Shown: positions 50,786-59,199 of the stretch, piece after piece
How positions within the stretch are numbered: position 1 is the first letter of the stretch
How the letters are laid out: each line of letters starts with the position of its first letter
Position numbers and translations under genes: made by a program
NCBI GenBank assembly: GCA_017542125.1
Contig: JAFXXU010000047.1
Location: forward strand, 1 to 59,199
DNA length: 59,199 nt
Direction: 5' to 3'
Origin: Ruminococcus sp.
Lineage (GTDB): Bacteria; Bacillota; Clostridia; Oscillospirales; Ruminococcaceae
The notes under the pieces: generated by a model
What the model was told of the DNA's origin: nothing
Databases searched by the model: none
Seen by the model: only the letters and a program-made list of their open reading frames with translations

Positions 50786-52075
50786 TCAGAAGCGCACCTT
50801 GATGGCATTGGCGTGAGCGGTGAGGCCCTCCTTCTCGGCTATGAGGACGATATCATCCTTGGCATCCCTGAGAGCGTCCTCGGTATAATAGATAAAGCTG
50901 GAGCGCTTCTCAAAGCTGTTGACGCCCAGGGGCGAGAAAAATCTTGCGGTGCCGCTGGTGGGGAGGACGTGGTTGGGTCCCGCGAAATAGTCTCCCAAAG
51001 GCTCGGGGGCGTAGTCCCCCAGGAACAGCGAGCCTATGTTATCCAGCCTGCCGATATACTCCATAGGATTCTCAAAGAGGACCTCCAGGTGCTCGGGAGC
51101 CAGGCGGTTGGCGATATCGCAGGCCTGCTCTCTCGTGCCGCAGATGATGACAGCACCGTAATCACGCAGCGAGGTCTCGATGATCTCCTGGCGCTCCAGG
51201 GTCTCTACCTGCCTCTCGATCTCCTTTACTGTCTCGTCAGCGACACGCTCGCTGGTGGTGACAAGTATTGCCGAGGCCAGCCTGTCGTGCTCTGCCTGGG
51301 ACATAAGGTCGGCAGCCACAAACTTGGGCTTGGCCGAATCGTCAGCGATGACCAGGATCTCGCTGGGACCGGCGATCATATCAATGTCAACGGTGCCGTA
51401 GAGCAGCTTCTTGGCTGTTGCAACATAGATGTTGCCGGGGCCTACGATCTTATCCACCTTGGGTATCTCCTCGGTGCCGAGGGCCAGGGCTGCGATAGCC
51501 TGTGCTCCGCCGGAGAGGAATATCCTGTCCACTCCGCAGAGAGCTGCGGCTACAAGTATATCCTTGTTGGGGGTGCCGTCCTTCAAGGGCGGGGTAACCA
51601 TTATGATCTCCTTGACGCCCGCGATCTTGGCAGGGATGGCATTCATCAGCACCGACGAGGGATAAGCCGCCGTGCCGCCGGGGACATAGAGACCCACTCT
51701 TTCCAGACCTCTCACCCTCTGACCGAGAACGACGCCGTTCTCCTTGGGTGCGATGAAGGACTGGGACTTCTGCCTGTTGTGGAAGTCGCTGATGTTCTCG
51801 ATAGCGTTGAGCAGAGCCTCGGTGAATGCGGGGTCTGCCTCGGTGAGAGCGTCGTTTATAACATCTCTCGGTACCTCATAATACTTGGGTAGCTTGCCGT
51901 CGAATTTCTCGGTATATGCCTTTACTGCGGCATCTCCGCCCGCTCTTACGGTGTCTATTATCTCGCTTACCACGGCGGATACCTTCTTGTCGGTCTCGCC
52001 GCTGCGCCTCTCCACCTGCTTGAAGAATTCCTCCTCATCGGTGCCGTTGGCGTAGATCCTCTTAATATCTATCAT
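50786..52075 (-). CDS. hisD: Histidinol dehydrogenase
   Basis: HisD oxidises histidinol to histidine with NAD in two steps. Motifs are GLYVPGGTAAYPSSVLMNA, VGPGNIYVATAKKLLYG, IAGPSEILVIAD and SQAEHDRLASAI with the catalytic Glu and His. 429 residues match the family. It lies after a hypothetical gene and before hisB. Confidence 0.96.
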   Translation of the reverse strand: MIDIKRIYANGTDEEEFFKQVERRSGETDKKVSAVVSEIIDTVRAGGDAAVKAYTEKFDGKLPKYYEVPRDVINDALTEADPAFTEALLNAIENISDFHNRQKSQSFIAPKENGVVLGQRVRGLERVGLYVPGGTAAYPSSVLMNAIPAKIAGVKEIIMVTPPLKDGTPNKDILVAAALCGVDRIFLSGGAQAIAALALGTEEIPKVDKIVGPGNIYVATAKKLLYGTVDIDMIAGPSEILVIADDSAKPKFVAADLMSQAEHDRLASAILVTTSERVADETVKEIERQVETLERQEIIETSLRDYGAVIICGTREQACDIANRLAPEHLEVLFENPMEYIGRLDNIGSLFLGDYAPEPLGDYFAGPNHVLPTSGTARFFSPLGVNSFEKRSSFIYYTEDALRDAKDDIVLIAEKEGLTAHANAIKVRF

Positions 52076-52090
52076 ACTGATCCTCCGATC

Positions 52091-52486
52091 TTAATTAAAT
52101 ACCGGCTTCGGGGTCTTGTCCTCGTTGAAGAGCATGAGTATATAGCTCCCCTCGCCGATGTTGTTTGCCTGCATATCCGTGACCGCAACCTTTAAACCCA
52201 CGGTCAGGAACTTGTCTCTGAGATTGGGATAATAGCGGTTATAATATACGACAGTCAGCTTGGCATTCTTCTCGTTCTGACTGTTTATCTTGTAAACATA
52301 GCCTGTGACCACCGCACCGTTCGGAAGCCCTTCAACGGGTATGAGCGGCGCATTCATAAGCGTCTGTTTCACCTCTTCGGGCAGCTCTGCTGCGATCGCC
52401 TCGTCGCTGGCTCTCTGCTTAAAACCGAGTATAAACACGATGACGATAAAAACACCTACTACGGCAAAAGCTATTGCATATTCCAT
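52091..52486 (-). CDS. Hypothetical single-helix membrane protein between hisG and hisD
   Basis: The N-terminal helix IAFAVVGVFIVIVFILGF anchors a ~105-residue domain (LPNGAVVTGYVYKINSQNEK, FLTVGLKVAVTDMQANNIGE) that looks like a beta-rich sandwich. No family was recognised and no link to histidine synthesis is known. It has close spacing to both neighbours (15 and 22 bases), so it is transcribed with them. Confidence 0.75.
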   Translation of the reverse strand: MEYAIAFAVVGVFIVIVFILGFKQRASDEAIAAELPEEVKQTLMNAPLIPVEGLPNGAVVTGYVYKINSQNEKNAKLTVVYYNRYYPNLRDKFLTVGLKVAVTDMQANNIGEGSYILMLFNEDKTPKPVFN

Positions 52487-52508
52487 TTACAGTTTCCTCC
52501 CGGCGGTA

Positions 52509-53138
52509 TTACAGATTCTTTTCGACTAGCTCAACGAACTTTTCTATCTCTGCCTGACGGAGCTTCATGCTTACGGTATTAACTATCAGCCTTGCCGAGA
52601 TGGGGGCTACGTCCTCGATGACCTCAAGGCCGTTTTCCTTGAGGGTGGTGCCGGTCTCAACGATATCCACGATACCGTCCGCAAGACCCAGCAGCGGAGC
52701 CAGCTCCACCGAGCCCTCTATCTTGACGATATCCACGTCCATACCCTTGCCCTCAAAGTGGTTTCTTGTGATGTTGGGGTACTTGGTAGCCACCGTCTTG
52801 ACCTTGTAGCCGCCGTAGAAGGAGGTTCCCTTCTTTACGGCAAGGGCGAACTTGCATCTGCCGAAGCCCAGATCAACGAGCTCAAAGAACGTGCCCTGCA
52901 GCTCCATAATGGTGTCCTTGCCCACGACACCCAGGTCGCAGACGCCGTGCTCCACGTAGGTGATAACGTCGTTGGCCTTGGCCAGCACTACCTCGATATT
53001 CCCGTCGGGTATGGGGAGTATCAGCTTTCTGCCCTTTTCTCTGACGGCGGTGCAGTCGTAGCCTATTTTCTCAAAGAGCCCCACCGTGTCCTTTTCAAGC
53101 CTGCCCTTTGTGAGGGCGATCCTGAGCGGTCTGTTCAT
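52509..53138 (-). CDS. hisG: ATP phosphoribosyltransferase, short form
   Basis: HisG joins ATP and phosphoribosyl diphosphate, the first step. Motifs are RIALTKGRLEKDTV, DLGVVGKDTIMEL and the phosphate-binding DGIVDIVETGTTLKENGL. ATG 53138 follows AAGGAGG; 209 residues is the short HisG(S), which lacks the regulatory C-terminal domain and needs HisZ. HisZ is encoded 13 bases upstream, as expected. Confidence 0.96.
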   Translation of the reverse strand: MNRPLRIALTKGRLEKDTVGLFEKIGYDCTAVREKGRKLILPIPDGNIEVVLAKANDVITYVEHGVCDLGVVGKDTIMELQGTFFELVDLGFGRCKFALAVKKGTSFYGGYKVKTVATKYPNITRNHFEGKGMDVDIVKIEGSVELAPLLGLADGIVDIVETGTTLKENGLEVIEDVAPISARLIVNTVSMKLRQAEIEKFVELVEKNL

Positions 53139-53151
53139 ATCTTCGCCCTCC

Positions 53152-54351
53152 TTATATCTCCACCGCGGCGGTCTTATCACCGACGGTGTAAACTGTCTTT
53201 ATTCCGCGCACGGCGGCATATTCCCTGGTGTCGTCAAGGGTCTTATGCATACCTATCTCAACGGTCTTACCCTCTGAGACCAGCTGCTTTGCGAAGGCCA
53301 CAGCCTCAGCGGAATGACCCTCCTCGGCAAAGATGATGCACTCGGGAGCCGAGATGGAGGGTGCCAGCTCGTTGCGCCTGAGATAGTTGGCAACGTCGTC
53401 GCAGTTGACGCCGAAGCCTACTGCGGGGCAGGGCCTTCCGAACTCAGCCAGCAGGCCGTCGTATCTTCCGCCCTTGAGCACAGCCTGTCCCACGCCGGAA
53501 AGATAGCCCTTGAAGACTATCCCCGTGTAGTAATCCGCGTGGCTCACGATGCCCAGATCCACAGAGATCTTACCGCCGAAGCCCAGCTCCGACAGCCTCA
53601 GGTAGACCTCCTTCAGGTGGGCGAGTATTGCCTCGATCCTTTCATCCTTGAAGAGCCCCAGCGCCTTGTCAAAGACCTCTACGCCGCCGAACAGCCTGGG
53701 GAGGGCTTTGAGAGCTGCGGTCACGGGGGTATCCCCTACCGAATCCAGCAGATCGTTGAGGGCGGGATAGTTCTTCGCCGAGATCAGCAGGCGGATCTCC
53801 TCCTTGGTGCTGTCGTCGGTGCCGAGCCTTGCCACCAGCTCCTTGAAATAGCCGATATCGCCGATCTCGAAGCGGAAGTTATCCGAATCGAAGCGGTCAA
53901 GGGATTCCAGAGCCAGGCACATAGCCTCGTAGTCGGCGCGCTCGGTATCCTCGCCGCCGATAAGCTCTATGCCCGACTGGGCGATCTCATCCGATCTGCC
54001 TTTGAGCAGGGCGTTGTTCTCATATACGGGCTGATTGTAGTAAAGCCTCAGCGGGAGCACCGCCGCCGCCAGCCTGGTCGAGGCAAGGCGTGCGATAGGC
54101 ACCGTGGAATCAGGTCTGAGGACGATGAGCCTGCCCTTTGAATCGGTGAGCTTATACATTATCTCCTGCCTGAAATGTCGGCTGCTGCCGCTGAACATAT
54201 CATAAAACTCGATCCCCGGGGTGACCACCTCGCTGTAACCGAAGCTTTTGAACAGCTTGGCGAGCCTTCTCTCCACCTCGCGGCGTGCGAGGCAGTCATT
54301 GAAGAGCAGATCGCGGGTGCCCTCCGGGGTTATAAGATCATTCTTTTTCAT
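53152..54351 (-). CDS. hisZ: ATP phosphoribosyltransferase regulatory subunit
   Basis: HisZ is a catalytically inactive HisRS-like protein that forms a complex with short HisG and gives histidine feedback. It resembles class II synthetases (TPEGTRDLLFNDCLARREVE, FRQEIMYKLTDSKGRLIVLR, YYNQPVYEN) but has no C-terminal anticodon-binding domain; 399 residues. ATG 54351 follows AGGAGAAAG; the in-frame extension upstream overlaps operator sites and has no ribosome site. First gene of the operon. Confidence 0.93.
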   Translation of the reverse strand: MKKNDLITPEGTRDLLFNDCLARREVERRLAKLFKSFGYSEVVTPGIEFYDMFSGSSRHFRQEIMYKLTDSKGRLIVLRPDSTVPIARLASTRLAAAVLPLRLYYNQPVYENNALLKGRSDEIAQSGIELIGGEDTERADYEAMCLALESLDRFDSDNFRFEIGDIGYFKELVARLGTDDSTKEEIRLLISAKNYPALNDLLDSVGDTPVTAALKALPRLFGGVEVFDKALGLFKDERIEAILAHLKEVYLRLSELGFGGKISVDLGIVSHADYYTGIVFKGYLSGVGQAVLKGGRYDGLLAEFGRPCPAVGFGVNCDDVANYLRRNELAPSISAPECIIFAEEGHSAEAVAFAKQLVSEGKTVEIGMHKTLDDTREYAAVRGIKTVYTVGDKTAAVEI

Positions 54352-54446
54352 AGCTTTCTCCTGACTTCCCGTTCTGGTATTACGGTATGCTGAGATTTCC
54401 GTTTCTGCCGGATACCCATCGCATAAGCTCCCACGGGATTTGCTGT

Positions 54447-54520
54447 TTAGCATAGTAAAGTGCTAACATATTATCATATTAGCATAGTATTATAATAGCA
54501 TATCCTCCCGCCCCTGTCAA
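54447..54520 (-). promoter_or_regulatory. Histidine operon promoter with clustered TTAGCA half-sites
   Basis: On the minus strand TTGACA (54515-54520) and TATTAT (54492-54497) are 17 bases apart. From the -10 downstream lie repeated half-sites in plus-strand terms: TTAGCA (54447-54452), TGCTAA (54461-54466), TTAGCA (54479-54484) and TAGCA (54496-54500). The middle pair forms TGCTAA-N12-TTAGCA, and the pair at 54447 and 54461 forms TTAGCA-N8-TGCTAA. This looks like a repressor array over the start site. A TrpR-like histidine repressor is known for clostridial his genes, but I cannot confirm its motif. No T-box was seen. Confidence 0.65.
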
Positions 54521-54546
54521 GAAGCGGGAGATAATTTCAAAGCATC

Positions 54547-57500
54547 CTACAATGAAAACAGCGTGATTTGATTAGTTTTGGGCAGATCGCCGAAAGCGCC
54601 GTTCTTTTCAAGTGTCTCTATAACGCTCTTGTTGACGCCGCTCTGCTGCTGGAATTCCTCCACCGAGATGAAGTCGCCCTTCTCGGCTTTCTCAAACAGC
54701 GTAACTGCCGCATTGGTGCCTACGCCGGAAAGTGAGCAGAACGGGAGCCTCAGCTTGCCGTCCTCGATGCGGTAGATTATGGCGTGGGACTTGAAGATGT
54801 TTACCGGCAGCAGCTCAATGCCCCGGCAGAGCATCTCATAGATCAGCATAAGGGTTTCGAGGATGCCCTCCTCCTTGGCGGTCTTGTCGTCCTTGGGACG
54901 GGCTTTGAGCTCGTCTATCCTGCTGCGGACGAAGTGCTTGCCCTTTATGGCTGTCTCAGCCTCGAAGTCCTCGCCTCTGACGGTAAACAGCGAGGCATAG
55001 AACTCCAGCGGGCGGTAGATCTTGAACCAGCAGAGCTTTATCGCCGAGGTGACATAAGCCGCGGCGTGAGCCTTGGGGAACATATACTTTATTTTCAGGC
55101 AGGAGTTGATATACCACTCGGGAACGTTGTGATCCCGCATATCCTGCTTCATTTCCTCGGTCAGCAGCTTGGGGGCGTTGCCCTTACGGGTTATCTCCAT
55201 TATCTTGAAGGACAGCTGCTTGTCCACGCCGTGATAGATGAGGTAGGTCATTATTGAGTCACGGGTTCCGATAACCTCGGAAATGGTGCAGGTGCCGTCG
55301 TGGATCAGCTCCTGGGCATTGCCCAGCCAAACATCCGTGCCGTGGGACAGACCTGATATCTGCAGAAGGTCGCTGAAATTCTTGGGTCTGGCTTCCAGCA
55401 GCATCCCGCAGACGAAGCTGGTGCCCATTTCGGGGATGCCCAGCGTACCGGTCTCCCAGCCCAGCTCCTCCTTTGTGATGCCTAGCGCCTCGGGGGAGGT
55501 GAAGAGTGAATATACCTTCTCGTCTGACATGGGTATTTCAAGTATATCCAGCCCCGTCATATCCTCAAGATACTTGTAAAGGGTGGGCACATCGTGACCC
55601 AGCTCGTCAAGCTTCAGGATGGTATCGTGGAGGGAATGGAAGTCAAAGTGGGTGGTGACTATATCCGAATCCGCCTTTTCAGCAGGGTGCTGAACGGGGG
55701 TGAAATCGTAGACCTCGTAATCCGAGGGGATAACTACCATTCCTCCGGGGTGCTGACCCGTCGTCCTCTTGACGTTGAGACAGCCGGTGGCAAGGCGGAG
55801 CTTTTCGGCGTTGTTGGCATTGCGCCCCCGCTCCTCCAGGTATTTCAGCACATATCCGTAGGCGGTCTTTTCAGCTACGCCGCCGATGGTGCCTGCCTTG
55901 AAAACGTGGTCGGCACCGAAGAGATCCTCGGTGTACTTATGAGCCTTCGACTGGTAATCGCCGGAGAAATTAAGGTCTATATCGGGGGCCTTATCGCCCT
56001 TGAAGCCCAGGAAGGTCTCAAAGGGGATATCGTGACCGTCCCGGTGGAGAGGTGCTCCGCAGCGGGGGCAGTTCTTCTCGGGGAGGTCGTAGCCGGAGCC
56101 CACCGAGCCGTCGGTGACGAACTCGCTGTAACGGCATTTCTTGCAGAGGTAGTGAGGCATCAGCGGGTTTACCTCGGAGATGCCTGACATGGAAGCCACG
56201 AAGGATGAGCCAACCGAGCCTCTCGAACCCACCTGATAGCCGTGCTCAACGGAGTTGGCTACCAGCTTCTGGGAGATCATATACAGCACTGCAAAGCCAT
56301 GCTTGATTATGGACTCCAGCTCACGGTCAAGTCTGTCGTAGACAATTGGGGGGATATGCTGCTTGAAGGGCTCGTTGATGCCGTCGTCGCCCTCGGGGAT
56401 GACTATTGTATCGGGGTCGCAGTCGCCGTAGAGGGAACAGGCCTTCTTCCAGCAGATGACCTGGAGCTCCCGCACCGCGCCCTCGATAAAGGGGGTATAG
56501 GTGCCGTCGGGGAAAGCCTTTATATCCCGGTCGATCATATCTGCGAACTTATTGGTATTGGTGACTACCACCTCAAAAGCCTTCTCCTTGCCCAGGTAGG
56601 AAAGCTCATTCAGCATTATATCGGTGGTCTTGAAATACAGGGGAGGCTGGCGGTCAGCATCGGAGAACTTCTGCGAAGCCAGCAGTATAGCTCTGAACTG
56701 CGCGTCCTTCTTGTCGATAAAATGGATATCGCCGGTGGCGCAGACGGGTATATCCAGCTGCTCGCCCAGCTCCACCACGAAGCGGTTTATATCCTTGACC
56801 TGTTCCTCGGTCTGTATGTCCTGATAGGGCTCTCTCTCCGAGAGGATCATAAACATATTGTTGCCCTGGGGCTGTATCTCTAGGTAGTCGTAGAAGGAGG
56901 CTATCTGCCTGATCTTATCCTGAGGGTCGCCCCGGAGATAGGCCTGGATGACCTCTCCCCTCTCGCAGGCGCTGCCGACGATGAGACCCTCCCGGTACTT
57001 TACCAGCTCCGACTTGGGGATCCTGGGACGGCGCTTGTAGTAATCCAGATTGGACATTGAGATCAGCTTGTAGAGGTTCTTAAGCCCCGTATTGTTCCGC
57101 ACCAGGATGATCTGGTGGTAGGTGGGCAGATCCTTGACCTTATCGGTGGGGGCAAGGAGAGAATTGAGCTTGTCCACAGTGACCAGCAGCTGAGGGAACT
57201 GCGCCTCCAGCATTTTTGCCAGCTCAATGAAGATCTGACCCAGCACCCTTGAATCCTCGGAGCCCCGGTGGTGGTTGAACTCAAAGCCGAAATGCTCGGC
57301 TACGAAATTCAGCTTGTGGCGCTCCAGCTCCGGCAGCATCAGCCGGCTCATGGCAACGGTATCTATGGAAGTATAATTCAGCTTGCGGTTATTGCGTTTC
57401 AGCGCCTCATTGATGAAGCCTGTATCAAAGGCTGCGTTGTGGGCTATGAGGACGGGCTTCTCACCGCAGAAATCAAGAAATCTGCCGAGGGCCTCTTCCT

Positions 57501-59013
57501 CGGAGGGAGCACCCTCCAGCATAGCATCGGTGATGCCGGTGAGCTCTGTTATGAACTCGGTCAGGGGCTCGCCGGGGTCAACGAAGGTATCGAAGGAATC
57601 AACTATCTCCAGCCCTCTGAGCTTCACCGCCCCTATCTCGATGATCTTATCCTTGTCGGGGTAGGTGCCGGTGGTCTCCAGGTCGAAAACGATGAGTTCA
57701 TCGGTGAGCAGGCGCTTGTCCAGACCCTTAACGATGTTCACATCGTTGTTGACCTCATAGGCCTCGATGCCGTAGATCGTCTTGAACTTGCCGCCGTTCT
57801 TGCGTATCTTGGCGGTAGCGGATACAGCATCGGGGTAGCCCTGGACCACACCGTGGTCGGTTATGGCTATTGCCTGATGCCCCCACTCAAAGGCTCTGTT
57901 CACCAGCCTGTCGGCAGAGGTAAGAGCGTCCATTGCAGACATATTGGTATGACAGTGCAGCTCGACCCGCTTCTGCTCACAGGTATCCGTGAGCTTCTGC
58001 TGCTTGACGAGCATTATGTTAGTAGGCTCGAAATTGAGTGAATGGTCATAGCTGTCCAAAGTCAGCTTGCCGGTGCAGATGACGGTGCTGCCCACCTTCA
58101 GCTTGCCCAGCAGAGCCTCCAGCTCCTCCTTGCCCGAGAGCTTGGAATAGCGGGAGCGTCTGCTGCCGCCGATGAGCTTCATCTGGCAGGAGTAGGTGAA
58201 ATCGGTGAAATAGAGCATAGCTATCTTCATTTCGCCGTTCTTCACTTCTCTGACATCTATGGAGAACACCTCGCCCCAGACGGTGAACACCTTGTCCGAC
58301 TCCTCCTCCGGGAGGCGCTTCATGGGTATTACCTCGCTGTCGGCGGGGATGGGGGCTCCTTTGAGGACTACCGCCTCATCGGCCAGCAGTCCCAGCCTTG
58401 TGAAATCGACGCAGGCCTGCCTGAATTCAGGCGCGGCGGCGCCGCCCGCTGCCTTGGCATCGGGCTTTGGAGCAGCCTCCGCAGCTGCGGGCAGAGTGCT
58501 GAGCAGCTCATCGTGGAGCCTGCCCAGCTCGTCCTGAGAGAGCTCGGTGACGCCGGTGAATTCTATCCCCGCCTCTCTGGAAAAAAGCTCCGAAACGAGC
58601 CTGGAGAATATAACGGGGAAACTCGCCTTTTCAAGTATCTCCTTGCCGCCGTGAGCCAGGGTTATGGTGAACTTCGCGCCGTCGAATTCCGCCGAGGAAT
58701 CCTCAAAATAGCCGTTGACCACGGCACAGCGGCGCTTCATCAGCTTGATGAGCTCAGGGAAATAAGCCTCCGTGAGCTTGTCGGGTGTATATTTGCAGGC
58801 GATGGCAAATCCGCGCAGCTTCAAGGCTCTTTCAAGAGCGTTCTCGCAGGAGGTGAGCTCGTCTGCAGGGACGGGCTGCTCGAATTTCACGGTCAGGGCG
58901 AGAGTGTTCGCCTTCTCGTCGAATTCAAGCCTCAGCACCTGCCCGTTCTCCATAGAGCGCGGGATAAGCTCGCTGTATTTTTCAAACAGTTCGTTCAGCT
59001 TGTATGTATCCAT
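54547..59013 (-). CDS. polC: DNA polymerase III alpha subunit, PolC type
   Basis: This is the main replicative polymerase of low-GC Gram-positives. Domains in order: an N-terminal domain; OB fold (~225-335); PHP part 1 ([33 protein letters not shown]); inserted 3'-5' exonuclease ([45 protein letters not shown]); PHP part 2; zinc-binding CKKC...CPRC; and the polymerase palm ([15 protein letters not shown]). At 1488 residues it is slightly longer than Bacillus PolC. GGGAGAAC precedes ATG 59013. A repeat element begins 44 bases upstream of the start. Confidence 0.97.
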   Translation of the reverse strand: MDTYKLNELFEKYSELIPRSMENGQVLRLEFDEKANTLALTVKFEQPVPADELTSCENALERALKLRGFAIACKYTPDKLTEAYFPELIKLMKRRCAVVNGYFEDSSAEFDGAKFTITLAHGGKEILEKASFPVIFSRLVSELFSREAGIEFTGVTELSQDELGRLHDELLSTLPAAAEAAPKPDAKAAGGAAAPEFRQACVDFTRLGLLADEAVVLKGAPIPADSEVIPMKRLPEEESDKVFTVWGEVFSIDVREVKNGEMKIAMLYFTDFTYSCQMKLIGGSRRSRYSKLSGKEELEALLGKLKVGSTVICTGKLTLDSYDHSLNFEPTNIMLVKQQKLTDTCEQKRVELHCHTNMSAMDALTSADRLVNRAFEWGHQAIAITDHGVVQGYPDAVSATAKIRKNGGKFKTIYGIEAYEVNNDVNIVKGLDKRLLTDELIVFDLETTGTYPDKDKIIEIGAVKLRGLEIVDSFDTFVDPGEPLTEFITELTGITDAMLEGAPSEEEALGRFLDFCGEKPVLIAHNAAFDTGFINEALKRNNRKLNYTSIDTVAMSRLMLPELERHKLNFVAEHFGFEFNHHRGSEDSRVLGQIFIELAKMLEAQFPQLLVTVDKLNSLLAPTDKVKDLPTYHQIILVRNNTGLKNLYKLISMSNLDYYKRRPRIPKSELVKYREGLIVGSACERGEVIQAYLRGDPQDKIRQIASFYDYLEIQPQGNNMFMILSEREPYQDIQTEEQVKDINRFVVELGEQLDIPVCATGDIHFIDKKDAQFRAILLASQKFSDADRQPPLYFKTTDIMLNELSYLGKEKAFEVVVTNTNKFADMIDRDIKAFPDGTYTPFIEGAVRELQVICWKKACSLYGDCDPDTIVIPEGDDGINEPFKQHIPPIVYDRLDRELESIIKHGFAVLYMISQKLVANSVEHGYQVGSRGSVGSSFVASMSGISEVNPLMPHYLCKKCRYSEFVTDGSVGSGYDLPEKNCPRCGAPLHRDGHDIPFETFLGFKGDKAPDIDLNFSGDYQSKAHKYTEDLFGADHVFKAGTIGGVAEKTAYGYVLKYLEERGRNANNAEKLRLATGCLNVKRTTGQHPGGMVVIPSDYEVYDFTPVQHPAEKADSDIVTTHFDFHSLHDTILKLDELGHDVPTLYKYLEDMTGLDILEIPMSDEKVYSLFTSPEALGITKEELGWETGTLGIPEMGTSFVCGMLLEARPKNFSDLLQISGLSHGTDVWLGNAQELIHDGTCTISEVIGTRDSIMTYLIYHGVDKQLSFKIMEITRKGNAPKLLTEEMKQDMRDHNVPEWYINSCLKIKYMFPKAHAAAYVTSAIKLCWFKIYRPLEFYASLFTVRGEDFEAETAIKGKHFVRSRIDELKARPKDDKTAKEEGILETLMLIYEMLCRGIELLPVNIFKSHAIIYRIEDGKLRLPFCSLSGVGTNAAVTLFEKAEKGDFISVEEFQQQSGVNKSVIETLEKNGAFGDLPKTNQITLFSL

Positions 59014-59056
59014 TGTTCTCCCTTACACTTATTTCATTCAGCCGATTGTTCATCTT

Positions 59057-59199
59057 TTAAGGCAATACCGCACAACCCCTGTGCGTCAGATCGCGCGCAA
59101 GCTCAATAAAGTTGAGCTGAGATTTTTCGTCAGAGTGCATAAATTTGACGAAGGCGGGCTGACGCCCGGCAAGGAAAATTTGTGTGCTATGACGGAAAA
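59057..59199. repeat. Left part of the ~219-bp intergenic repeat
   Basis: It begins with the terminal inverted repeat TTAAGGCAATACCGCACAAC (59057-59076) and runs off the window; its last 69 bases match 1-69. Internal hairpin GGCGGGCTGACGCCCG is shared in part by both copies. It lies directly upstream of polC, so the polC promoter is inside or beyond it. Confidence 0.75.

Noticed and set aside
54352-54546. T-box leader for the histidine operon
   Set aside because: No T-box sequence, specifier loop or terminator/antiterminator pair was visible; repeated TTAGCA sites explain the region better.
1-59199. CRISPR arrays, tRNA or rRNA genes, phage genes, transposases
   Set aside because: No regularly spaced direct repeats, no tRNA-type GGTTCGAATCC segment, no rRNA-like stretch and no integrase or transposase frame were found by reading.

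Overview
The window reads as chromosomal DNA of a Gram-positive, fibre-degrading gut or rumen Clostridia member, most like Ruminococcus or a close Oscillospiraceae relative. This rests on the sequence alone: a PolC-type polymerase, HisZ plus short-form HisG, type III pantothenate kinase, an ECF S component, many lipoproteins with Ser/Thr/Asp-rich linkers, AGGAGG ribosome sites, TTGACA/TATAAT promoters with 17-base spacers, a GH10 xylanase with a GH3 xylosidase, and a BspA-type leucine-rich-repeat remnant. No rRNA, tRNA, CRISPR array, phage genes or transposase was seen. Both ends lie inside copies of one short repeat with terminal inverted repeats, so the window may be a whole assembly contig broken at a repeat.

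Layout. 1-10.5 kb: purine nucleoside phosphorylase with an unusual N-terminal extension; pflA with a tiny membrane protein; a fused ABC exporter (MacB/FtsX-like); an L,D-transpeptidase with an SGNH lipoprotein; a Cache-GGDEF diguanylate cyclase; dCTP deaminase. 10.5-18 kb: a PadR / DUF1700 / DUF4097 / PspC envelope operon with a palindromic operator over its promoter, then a sugar locus (solute-binding lipoprotein without permeases, AraC regulator, mutarotase-like protein, LacI regulator). 18-24.3 kb: a leftward operon coaBC - membrane protein - hypothetical - cca - vanZ, divergent from a structured leader, a probable pantothenate ECF S component and coaX. 24.3-33.3 kb: lipoprotein, tmcAL, ackA, a PAS-GGDEF-EAL protein with a TTG start, a 34-residue membrane peptide coupled to ung, and malic enzyme. 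33.3-37.4 kb: GH3 and GH10 xylan genes and the truncated leucine-rich-repeat gene. 37.5-47.1 kb: FakA/Asp23-like pair, a membrane protein, and the operon sensor - solute-binding lipoprotein - membrane protein - acpS - nnrDE - lipoprotein. 47.2-54.5 kb: histidine operon hisZ-G-orf-D-B-H-F-GNAT-orf-I-E, lacking hisA and hisC. 54.5-59 kb: polC.

How the parts work together. The GH3-GH10 promoter has a poor -35 and two direct repeats 21 bases apart just upstream. One repeat shares the 10-mer CGCATTATTT with the region just upstream of the promoter of the orphan solute-binding protein, which lies next to the AraC gene. This suggests one xylo-oligosaccharide regulon. CoA synthesis (coaBC, S component, coaX) flanks a single divergent region. 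Three proteins carry GGDEF-related domains, two of them degenerate, and one is translationally coupled to a solute-binding lipoprotein, a possible ligand-relay sensor. All functions are read from sequence motifs; none was checked by search.
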